NCBI GenBank assembly: GCA_914767715.1
Contig: OU612067.1
Location: 15,381,001-15,445,000, forward strand
DNA: 64,000 bases
Direction of reading: 5' to 3'
From: Membranipora membranacea
Taxonomy: Eukaryota > Bryozoa > Gymnolaemata > Cheilostomatida > Membraniporidae
Part shown: piece after piece, positions 12,507 through 23,100 of the stretch
How the letters are laid out: each line of letters opens with the position of its first letter
Position numbering within the stretch: position 1 is the first letter of the stretch
Made by a program: the position numbers and the translations under genes
Notes under the pieces: model-generated
Database searches by the model: none
Seen by the model: only the letters and a program-made list of their open reading frames with translations
What the model was told of the DNA's origin: nothing

Positions 12507-14655
12507 TCATAACATCAGCACACTTATAACTTCAACCTGAACTGGAAATCTGGGAACAACCTGAAATATAAAATATGTAGGAACCATTGTTACCGTTAGT
12601 GGTTTGTTTACGCCAACCCAACAATGAAAGGGACTTGTGTGGGTGGGGAGGGTATAAATCAGATGGATTTACTGTAAGTAGTCTGTAAAATTACTCCACA
12701 TACAACTGTGTGTGGGGCTTATCAAACTTGCTAATTACCAGTATCAATCCTTTTCATAATAGCACACACACTATGTAATGTGCTCCGTATTTCAGGCTAT
12801 GCAATCGACACAACAGATTTTCAGAAGTCATGGACCGGTGGGTAGGGCACTCACTTATTTGAGGTATTTTGGACAATTGCTGTTATAAACTACCTGTTGT
12901 CAACCCTCTGTATCAGACTAATTATGTTGTCAGAAAAGTCTTGATCATGGGGCAAGAGCTATGATGAACACCTACTCCCACCATGTGATCATTCAGGGAT
13001 TATGAGGCAACTGAGATAGGTCTAGAACATATCACTCGCAGCACGTAATGCCAAAAATTATCAAAATTACCTCAACATAAAGTCTGTTTCCCATGTTTCC
13101 CACTCTTTGGATAGTCATGATCATGCATGCAGGATTGTCCTTGCATGGTATGATGAGAGTAATCGACCTGTATTCACTCACAGACTGAATTAACTTTTGG
13201 TGACACTCAGTTCTACAAGTACCAATAACAAACAAAATCAGTGCCAAGCTACATCAAAAAACGCCTGCGATGGATTTTTGAGGCAAGATACAAACAATTA
13301 AACATCGTTGGACAAACTGATCAATGATGAGGATACAGATATATTAGTTGTTTCGCAATTGATGAATCAAATTGAATTAAGGGAGCTCAATGGGGAAAAA
13401 AAATGAAAAACTGCTGATTTTTCACATAATATGACACTAATTACCTTACCACCAAACAACTCAAGCTTTCTTCACATTATTCGGCAATTTTTTAAGTTTT
13501 ATGACTAGGTCAACTTACAATGGCTTTTGCTTGTTAGACCAATGAACTCCCTCATTGGTTAGACAGGCACACTGTATAGTGTTGAGTACTGCAGACGAAA
13601 CAGTGGCATTGCCTGTGAGTAACCAGTTAACATCTGACATCTTCGCTACCGCACATCTAAAATGGCAAGTGGTCTTCACCTTCATTTCACTTAATTACTG
13701 ATGCCAAATTCAATTGTACATGGACAAGCAGTGCAACTAAATATGCTACTTCGCAGCAATATGTTTAGAGATAATTTTATATTTTCAAGGCAAAGAGCAG
13801 CGATGATGCCGCTATTTCACTTAATGGTTATCCATTTAAAAAAAATGACTATTGGGATTAATGCACTATAAGCTGTCTAATAAATAATTCTGTGAGCCAA
13901 AACCAGAGACCTAGGATCTCCATGACAAATTCATCAGCTTTAATGATGAAAGAGGCGGTAAGTACATTAACACTAAGCTGTTCAGTGTAGGCATATGGCC
14001 CAAGTTTCATTTGTATTCCAAACAGTGCACTGTCTAGCGTGCTGGTCTATGAAACTTAGTAATAGCATCTGAATGATGTGGAGCACAATTAAGTCAGGTC
14101 TAAATGGGTGTGCTTACAACCTCATGACCTATCTATAGGCGAAAGGGCTCGCACCACCCTCACCCTGCCTGCACTCTCACTGCTCACACATAGCTAGCGT
14201 TAAATTCCGTTAAAAGTTACCTACTCAATAAGTGTGAGCAGACAACTCAGCAAACAAATCATCTAAAGCATATTTCTACACAGGGTCTGAAATATGATGA
14301 AGTAATCTTATGGGAAAAATAAAAAGCCCACAGACATCTTTGTCATCTAGACTTGATTTTCCTAAAAGACTAGAGGTAGCCTACTCACACTGATCTTTGT
14401 CTCAGTCGCAGTTCTCAATGAATAGAAATGAGTATGAAGACCACCAATCGCTCTTCTCACAGTAAAACCATCGCCAGTAAGAGAAAAAACCTTTTTTCCT
14501 GCAACAAGCAAATATCATGCACTTACAGGCCCAGGTAATATCCATACTGTACATTGTTTTTTCTGCATATTCTTTCAATGCAATGTGGGTTATGATCTTC
14601 AGAAGTAATACATTCAGAAGCAATACTATGGATAAATTGACAAATTTCTAGTAAT
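12507..14655 (-). CDS. Ig-like extracellular protein gene inside the TIR element, copy A
   Basis: Four minus-strand exons fit together: 14,655-14,527, 13,656-13,519, 13,212-13,071 and 12,560-12,507 (TGA 12,507-12,509). Each has an AG acceptor and GT donor, and phases match at all three junctions (2, 2, 0). The first exon carries LLEICQF and HNPHCIE. The second carries TIQCAC and GVHWSNKQKPL, like the B-strand cysteine and C-strand tryptophan of an Ig fold. The third carries YRSITLIIPC and GNMGNRLYVEV, like the E and G strands. The last ends VISVLML. No signal peptide exon was found with confidence. A weak candidate lies near 16.2-16.3 kb, ending before a GTAACA donor. All four exons are open here, unlike copy B. 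The Ig assignment rests on strand pattern only. Confidence 0.5.
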
Positions 14656-15464
14656 CTGAATACAACTACATGTACATTTCTAAGAACCACCAAGCCTCAC
14701 TACTTTCAGCTTTCTAAAGTGGAGATCATAAGAAGGAGGGGTGTATAGTATATGATTAAGTTAGCTTGAAAAATCTTTTTTTTTTCATTTAGCCATATGG
14801 CATAAACAAACCAAAGCTCAATTTTGGTGTGATATGAAGTGTATTTGTATGCATATCATAACAAAAACTTTTTTATCACACATTCTAATGTAGGCTACAG
14901 CAACTGTGCTTGATCAAACCAGCAAGTAAGCTAGGGGAAAAACATCGTTATTTTGTAGCTGGCAACAGTAGTGTAGTGTTATTATGCCCATACATAGCTA
15001 TAGCAATTACAGGAGCAAACGAATTTTGAGAATTCCATCGACCATTGATATTTCTGTGGTCGAGTACAAAATCAATTACGACACGGACAATGCTTAAGGA
15101 TATGTCCCCATTGATTCCCCAACAACCAAATTAAGAGGAATTAACTGAGCGTTAGGCGATCTACTGACCAAGGAAGCCTTTGAAGCACAGCACATGTTGT
15201 TTCAAAAGAGTACAAATAAATGGCAATTTTATATCGAATTAATATTAATTAAAGTCACTCATTGTTGTGCTGTTGTACGGTGAGTGAGTATAATGCAACC
15301 ACACGCAGGTCCCATGTCCCAAGGGCCGTAACATCCACACACAACTCATCACAACCCAGGGTTAATGTGTTGTGCGCCATGTGACGCAGGGGGTTGGATC
15401 AAGTTGAAGTTAAAAGTTTAGTTTGAGCGCACCAAACCAACCAAGACCTTGACAAGATTATGGA

Positions 15465-16015
15465 CTTGAGTTCCTACCTAGGCTTATATATATAATGTAA
15501 AATAAGGCTTGCAAGTAAGTCCCAGGCCAGGGGCACCATGGGACTATCGGCATCTGGAGAACTTACAAGCATGCAAATGTATACTTCGCCAATCCGATGT
15601 CCATCGGCAAAGTTAGCCTGTCTTGAAAAGCTTTGTTTGAGGGTGGGCGCCGAAAAAAGCTTGTCAAGATAGGCTATGGCAAAGTATACATGCTTATAAC
15701 CTCCACACAGTCACTGATCATCACACAATACAGCACTGACTTGAGTAAGTGTAATGTGTTGGTATATAACAGCAGAGTATTGGTTTAGATCAGTGAGTGG
15801 GAAGGCTACTAGACTTGTAACTAGTAAGCTGAGTAAGTAGTAGTAATAGTACTACCTACAGTAAAGTCATAGGCATCTGGAGTTACAATACAATCATGTA
15901 TACTTTGCCAATGTCCATGATCATGATCATGGACATTGGTCACCCATCCTAGTCCTTTCCAAGCAAGGTATAGGCCATAGGCATCTGGAGTTACAAGCAT
16001 GTCCAGTATCAACCA
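15465..16015. repeat. Palindrome-rich segment present only in copy A
   Basis: About 550 bp between GACAAGATTAT and ACTGGACATG are absent from copy B at about 51.71 kb. The segment repeats the motif GCATCTGGAGTTACAAGCAT in both orientations and holds other inverted pairs such as GTATACTTCGCCA/TGGCAAAGTATAC. It looks like nested foldback elements, or copy B has lost them by deletion. Confidence 0.6.
15908..15939. repeat. Perfect 32-bp palindrome
   Basis: Half-site CCAATGTCCATGATCA is followed at once by its exact reverse complement. It lies in the copy-A-only palindrome-rich segment. Confidence 0.9.
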
Positions 16016-16056
16016 TACTGGACATGCTTGTAACTCCAGATGCCTATAGGGCCTAT
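15970..16056. repeat. Inverted repeat with ~39-bp arms
   Basis: The arm at 15,970-16,008 is matched by 16,016-16,056 in reverse complement with one 2-bp interruption and a 7-base loop. Copy B keeps only the right arm. Confidence 0.9.
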
Positions 16057-17446
16057 GGTAAAGGCATGGGCCCCTGGGACCCATGAGTAAAGTAGAAAAA
16101 GAAGTGATTAGTTAGTGAAGTAATGATGATGATTATTATTATCTATACATACATACATTACAAACGTTGGAAATATTTAGCTAAATTAGTGAGTGCTACT
16201 ACTATACAAGGATGGAAACTGTTACCTGAAACTTGCTGGGACTGGAAAGGAAAACACTAAAGCAGTATAGTCTTCATTAGCAGAGTAGAGTATGCAGCTT
16301 TACAGAGCTTCTTCACGAAGAACAACACCAGGCATCAACCAAAATCCTGACCATGTTTTGGATTAGGCAGAAAATGAGATGACTACCCCTGATTGGCTTG
16401 GTGGGATTCAATTAACCAATTAGAATGTGTTTTCCAAATTTCCGCATTTTAGTCAATTCATCGTAAAACTGAGAAACACGCGTGCTAACGCGTACTTTCA
16501 AGAGAAATTCCGCATTTCCGCGTTTTAGTGAACCCCAATATATGTTATGCAGAAAACACCTAACAGTGTCTGAACATCAGGAGAAAATTGCTCAAAATAC
16601 ACCAAGTCAGTATAATATGTAATCAGGATCCTGCCATTAAATATTGTATATGCCATAGCCATTTTACACATCGGCTGCTTCTGACCTACCACTACCAATA
16701 TAAGTTGGGATATAAACATTAATTTTGTGTGGGAGCAGAGCATATGTTGTAGGTTTATAGTTTACCTTCTGCTCTTTCATCACTCAATACAGGAGATTTA
16801 CTATTTAAAAAAACATACTTAGACTATTAAATTGATATTAAACTCTCAACACTTTTCATTTTTTTTATATAACAGTAATCCTCTCACCACGCAGTTATGA
16901 TAATCTGTGCTTCTCGGGCATCTCCAGACCCCATACTGTGCAGCATGATGGGTGCTGCCCGTGTGTGAAACAGTAAGTTCAGGTAATCTTCAACTTGAAA
17001 AATGATTTCTTGTAGAAACTTTCATTTTCACGTCTTACCGCATGATCCAGAATTACAACAAAAACATCTCGCTTAAGTTGTCTCTTAATGCCAAAAGAGT
17101 AGACAACTCCTGACTGTTGAAAAACCGAACAAACTCAAGACAAACTAAGGAAACTAATGGAAACAATTCTGGCTGCTTGATTATGAAAAGAAAAAAGATA
17201 ATTTTACCTTGATGTTTATGACCGGCTGTATCAAATCTTATTCTCCGTACTTTGGTCTACCATGTGAACAAGTTTTAGCATGGGAATTAAGGAAGTTATG
17301 TGCTCTCAAATTGTTTGGGTATTGCCCGTCAATCAGCATTGGGAACCAGCGGGTATAAGCGAATTACGTCTTAGCAGTGTCACAGAGGGTAAGGAAAATA
17401 TTAATATACTAATCATGAAACATGATGTTTTGTTGAAAAAAATCTC

Positions 17447-17595
17447 TTGCGCAGGATTAAACTCGAATAGATTCAACCGCTGCGCCTTCAGGATCAGATG
17501 ATATTGACACAACGTCATCTTATCCTGTGGTGCAGTGGTTGAATAAATTACTATAACCTCAATTCTGCTGTACCTTAGTTCGAGCCCCACTACCA
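17447..17595. repeat. Two tRNA-like repeats tail to tail, copy A
   Basis: The plus-strand unit (about 17,521-17,595) has GTGGTGCAGTGG, like an A box, and TAGTTCGAGCCCCAC, like a B box. The minus-strand unit (about 17,492-17,447) keeps AGGCGCAGCGG but has lost its middle. Copy B at 52,799-52,955 has both units more complete. tRNA-derived SINE remnants are the best reading. Confidence 0.5.
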
Positions 17596-17738
17596 CTATG
17601 ACATAAACCCCTCCTACAGCCAATACCTAAAAAGTCTTTAAGATGCCAACACTACACACAAATCTGCACAAACATCACCTGATGATTCACATGACATGAT
17701 GCCTCAAGCATTGCAAGCATGTTTTATTTGGTTCTTAC

Positions 17739-18390
17739 ATGACTAACAGGCAACTTGTACATCAGTCTATCACTACTCAAGTCCAGGCAAAATGCATGAT
17801 AATGCGAGTCAAAGTGCCTTTCATAAAGCTGGCATGAGTAGTTGAAGACATTGTCTGATTTGTGGCACTCACTAACTCTGCCAAACACTGGTTCAACGTA
17901 TTCGGGCGATACACCAACTACAATAACACTTCCAATCTTGATATCTGGCACAACTGTACTTGGGTTTGGCTCTATCAGCATTGTCCTTGAGCTGGTGTCT
18001 GGTTGCGACTGTCAAAGGAACATTCATCTTGTTACCTACAAACAAATTAATCAGTTATTTTGACGGCACCACTGTGAATGGTTATTTGAATTTTGGATCA
18101 GAAAGTAGTAATGTCAATGATGGTTCAAATTTTGCAGATATTGATATCAAAATAAACTTGTTGTCGTCGAACTGTAAACACTTACATGAAACACTTGTCA
18201 CAGATTTGGCCAGCTTGTGCTTCCCTTCAAAACGCATGCACCAGTAGTGATTAAATGGACCGTGTTGTTTTATCAAATCAGGGTAGTGGAGAACCCAGAG
18301 TGCTTTAGCGGAAAACCTCTCATTTGGGAATACATAATCATAAAATAGGATACGGGTGGGGTGACACCATGTGAGACATCACAAAGCAAG
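17739..18390 (-). pseudogene. Decayed transposon-type gene with W-x-M-R-F-E-x-K-H motif, copy A
   Basis: Minus-strand exon pieces contain HGPFNHYWCMRFEGKHKL, then across a GTAAGT intron FATRHQ, then YERHFDSHYHAF. This order matches, from memory, a multi-copy family of uncharacterised animal proteins that look transposon-derived. The frame is broken: a 1-bp loss occurs before the first motif in copy A, and the RHQ and SHYHAF parts lie in different frames in both copies. A donor GTAAGA follows SSDRLMYKLPVSH at 17,739. The family's biochemical role is not known to me. Confidence 0.45.
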
Positions 18391-18959
18391 CAGTATTATC
18401 TGACAGCAGATGTAGTAACATTCAAATTTAAGCACAACAAAGCATCCAGTATTCTGTCTTAGCCGGATAAAGTCTTCGCATGTCCTTTGCTGTCTTATCG
18501 GTGAATCTGATATTGCTAAGGTCCAGTTAATCTTCTTACTACATGGTGTTTAATAACGTCCAATACAGCCACCAAATCTAGAGAGTTTTAATGGTAACAT
18601 AAGCTCAATAAGAGAGGGTATTCTCTATAAACCATGTCTACTTTTACAGATGATTTTCGACTTGACTTAGACATTTTTGGTTTCTTATGCTAGATATGTT
18701 AGAGAAAGACTGCTGTGGTCACATCCATACTCATTAGTGCACTTGATTTTACACAGGTGCAAGGGTGATTGGTGCTAAAATAAACAGCCTCTGTCAGGAT
18801 GCCAGCTCAGCTGCTCCTGATTTGAAGCCGTCCGTTGTCACCCAACTAATTGTCACACACTAGACTGTGTCAGACCCTGACCCATGAGTCTGACTGTCTT
18901 TCTGTCATTCAGCTCAGACTTAGATTCTTACTGCACCAGTGACTCTAAACCATCTTTTA

Positions 18960-19660
18960 CCTAGGTCCAATAGTGCTAAAACAAATCACAATTTCATTTC
19001 AACGGCCAGTGGTTGTCAGTGTTATCTTTAGAATGGCTACCAAAATAATTTCCCTATCTGACAATTGTACCCTCTCAATTACTCGAGATAATCCAAGTTT
19101 CCTACTGAAGGTCATGTCAAATAAATGTTTTACCTAGCTCAATATGTGCATTTCCTAAATGCAAGCCAATATCAATTTAACAATTATCTGTGGATAAACC
19201 TATTTACAGTTGGCTGTCTCAGGGTTGGTTATTGTGGCATGTATGAGGAATTGCCTCCCTTTCAGAAAAGGGGAGACAACCTCTTACAATGTGATCAGGG
19301 GAAGTTAAGATGTTGATGGTTTGCGTTTGAGCCTGTATCCATATATATACCTATATTGAGTTATTCTTATACTTAAATAAATGGCTTTTCTGTGCATCAT
19401 TTCAGAGGTCGTCTAGCTATGGGCTTGTTATGTGTTATTGTTGTAGTCATTGTTGTTGGCCATTCGATGTGGGTATCCTCTCAACCTAAATAGGCAACTC
19501 GTGTCAGTCTTTCACAGAGAGTGTGTTGTGTCTAGGCATGCAGCATATGTGGCCAGTAAACAAATCAACTCAACTTTTATAGATAATGGATTGCAGTGCA
19601 ACTCTAGGTCATAGCATATCATATTGGTTTAGGGTGCTTGGGAGCACCTCTGTGTACTGT
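18960..19660. other. Unusually conserved block upstream of receptor, copy A
   Basis: Aligned to 54,420-55,120 this 700-bp block shows about seven substitutions and no indel, clearly less divergence than its surroundings. It contains a short hydrophobic frame (MGLLCVIVVVIVVGHS) near 19,420 and no convincing gene. A regulatory region or alternative 5' exon of the receptor gene is possible. Confidence 0.4.
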
Positions 19661-20108
19661 GCTCGGAATTTTCTGTTTCCTCCAACAAGTTTTTGAAAAA
19701 TGGATCAGGAAGTTAGTTAAAAAATTGAAGAACGTCTGGTGACATTACTAAGCCACACAAATTCCTGTTTAATATGCCCAAAATAGACGTCCACAGGCAT
19801 ACAATGCAAAGCTAATGTAACCTTTCATACCCAAAAATTGAGTTGTGTTTTAACACAATAAAGAGACTATAATAGGGTATTAAATATCAATGGAATAATA
19901 TTTTTGTAAACTTTCTTTCAGTTCATTCAAGCCATTATGTACTGAATTGGCTCAATTTGTATATTGAGTCAACAAAGTGATCTAACTGACAAGGAAGTTT
20001 TGTACTGCCTGCTTAAAAATGCGAAGCAAAATTCCTAAGACTGATAAATAAGTAGCATGTCGAACAAGGGAGCTGATAAAAAACCCTCTGGGAAAACTTA
20101 CTAAAAAC

Positions 20109-23100
20109 ATGAGTTTCTATGTAGTACTTACAGCTCTGCTTGTTAGTTCTGCTCACACTCAGGACATTCCAACTATTGAACTTTGCTCAGAGGATAACAT
20201 ATCAACATCCTTACAGTTTGGAAGGATCATTCACACACAGGGCACAGGGGGATTGCCTCGCAATTGTACAATAGCATTTACCAATGTCACTTCTGGTGGG
20301 TATACTGTGCTCACAAGACCTCCCAATGATTCTGTACGGTATGGTTGTAGAAGTGACTTCCTAAATGTCAGTTCAGGTTTCGATTCTTATTGCGCAGGAG
20401 ACGAGGAAACAATAGTTTTGAGGCAAAACTTGTCAGTATCAGAGCTTAATATCTCAAGCACAACAGCAAGCTTCACTGTCGACTTTTACAACTCAGGTAA
20501 GAATTAAGAAATAAAGATCCAACTGCATGTTTAGACTGTCATAAAATCTACATAAAATGAGCCTGTGAGGAGGTCAACGAAACCTTGTACCACAATGTAC
20601 TACAAGGTACAATTTTGTTTCATGGACAATTCTTCATGTTAGTTGTAACTTCTTATTCTTCCATCGAATAAAATCATAAGGAAAAGTTAGCTGCAAGTCA
20701 TGTTTTTTATCTTTTACAAGTGAAGTCTCAAGTATTTGAGATGTATATGCTGCTTTCAATATTACATTCTGATGTACCGTGCCATACAGCCCGGAACCTT
20801 TACCAAATAAAAATATTATCCCGATTCTTTCATTTGCTCCAGTCACAAGATGTAACCAATCAACAGAACCAACTCATCAGCCTGCATATCGCACAGGGAT
20901 AGTGAGCTCACCATATCCAGGGAGGATGTATCTCCTGCATTATGATCAATGCGCTGTGACCTTAACTGGACTACCTCCACTATCAGCTGTCAGTGTGAAG
21001 GTTTTGGGGAGCATAAGATTACATGGTCGTGATGAGCCTGTCATCTATATTGGAAATGATGGACAGCGTATCAGTGACTATGGACCGAAAGAGCTCTTGG
21101 TGAACACGGACCCATTTGGTAATCTGAGTGTGGTGTGTAGTGATGCGCGTTTCATACAATTTCAGCTAAATTACAATGGTAGGTATCATCCGAATTAAGT
21201 CAGGAATGGTCTAATGGTTAAGGGAACAAACTTTCAATATTTAAGGTCAGGGTACCCACACCTGCTGTTGTTCATAATATGGTACTGGCACACTAATCAT
21301 CCTAGCCAGGTTCTTGAAGAAATGGACGGAAAATACCGTAGATCCGCTGGGTGTTCACACACCCCACATGCATTAAAAATAAACCTCCTCTGCCTCTTTG
21401 ATATAAACAGTAGCCGGGTTCCAATATGGTATGGGTATATTGTGCGGTACAAGTAATAATGGCTCCAAGTTTCTGTTCTCACCCCTCCATCCATATCACT
21501 CCACCATCTCATAACTTTAGGCTTTAGTTTTGAGATTGAGGGTTTGTATTGGAAGTTTTAAGCTCAATATTTTGATGACCACAGCCAAAACTATATTTAG
21601 TAAGTAATACTTGCCAGATTTTTCTCTTTCTTAAACAAAGAAACCATCTTCCATTCTCCCTGATCTAATGGGATTTGTATCCAAAGGGTATCAGTCCACA
21701 CTGTGATACAACGCACTGTTGATGCTATTTTGTGTCTCAAAAGTAGTTGGTACTATGATGATGCAGTTTGAAGTTAATCCCAGGTCTAATCACCTATACA
21801 TATTCATATTTTTGGGTATTTGCCTTTGAAACAGCTCATCATTATCATCATCATCATCATTTCTTATCATAATTGGCAGGGAAATATACTAACTTCTGAG
21901 CCGATATTTTTTTCTTGCAGTGATCCGATGTGGAGACATACCAATAATAGAGGGGACAACCCATACTGAGATATTAGCACCATATCTACCAAGTTCTGTT
22001 GTACAGTATCAGTGTGTGGATAGTACAGCTTATCAGATGAAAAATCAGTCATTTATTACTTGTGAGAGAAACGGTAGTGAGTCTCACTGGATACACTCCA
22101 TCAAATGTATACCAGGTATGAAAGTACTGCTCACTGACAGGCCCTCAACTCCAATCATATCTAACAGAACCATCCCAAACTTGAAATTCAAATTGGTTAC
22201 CAATCAATTTTATTTTAGTGTCCTGGTGCCTGGAGGATGCTGAGACAATCACTAATACAGTGCAGACGGAACTATTAACAAACAGAACGATCTTCTACGA
22301 ATGCGATGAAGGTTACGAGTCAGCGAGAGGTCTGCCAGAGGTCACTGTCACCTGTAGCTCAACAGATGTGGATAACATACCCTGGACATGGAATGATACA
22401 GATGTCAGTGTGCAACTCCGCTGCCAGCCAGGTGAAAAACATCAACATCCTGTTGGATGAAACAATTTTGATAATCATGATCTTTCTTTTGACATAATCG
22501 TTTGGTGTGACAAGTACTAGGCCTCAGTTATCTCCCTTGTTGGTTTGTTTAAACACGTTAAAAGAAAGCAGTTCAAAACAAAGATATTGTATTCCTTCTT
22601 TTGTAGTTACATGTGACCTCGCTGGTATTATAAATATAACTGATGGTACATTACTGCTGGGCGAACTAACATATTATTTCGTTGACACAATAAAACTCTT
22701 TTATGTTTTTTTCTTCTAAATAATTTTAGTACCATGGTGCCTGGATGATCCTGAGCAGGTCATCAATACAGTGCAGACGGAACTAATAACAAATAGAACA
22801 GTCTTCTATGAGTGTGATGGAGGTTATGAGTCAGCGAGAGGTCTGCAGGAAGTCACTGTCACCTGCAGCACAACAGATGTGGATAACATACCCTGGACAT
22901 GGAATGATAAACACGTCGGTGTGCAACTCCAATGCCAGCCAGGTGACAAACATGATCATACTGTTATGTTATGTTATGTTATGACATTTGATGTAATCGG
23001 TGCTTGATGTCATCAGTACTAGGGCTGAGTCATTACGGCTAAACATTCATCCACATCCTTCCCTCTTTTTACAGTTATGTGTGACCTGGCTGGTATCATA

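Larger units (their letters stand above)
9572..16536. mobile_element. Large TIR element (6,965 bp), Mutator-like by its 9-bp target duplication, copy A
   Basis: The left end reads CGGGTTCACTAAAATGCGG and the right end reads TTTTAGTGAACCCC, giving inverted termini. Flanks are the 9-bp direct repeat AATATATGT at 9563-9571 and 16,537-16,545. The motif ACTAAAATGCGGAAAT recurs in both orientations near both ends (about 9579, 9641, 9668, 9727, 9748 on the left and about 16,437 and 16,510 on the right), resembling subterminal transposase-binding repeats. Copy B has an empty site here and carries the same element at 45,623-52,229 with a different target duplication. No transposase was recognised, so it is probably non-autonomous. 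It contains Ig-like exons on the minus strand. Confidence 0.85.

Noticed and set aside
19125-19316. 63-codon frame upstream of the receptor, conserved in copy B
   Set aside because: The whole surrounding block is near-identical, so an open frame is not evidence of coding; no splice or start context.
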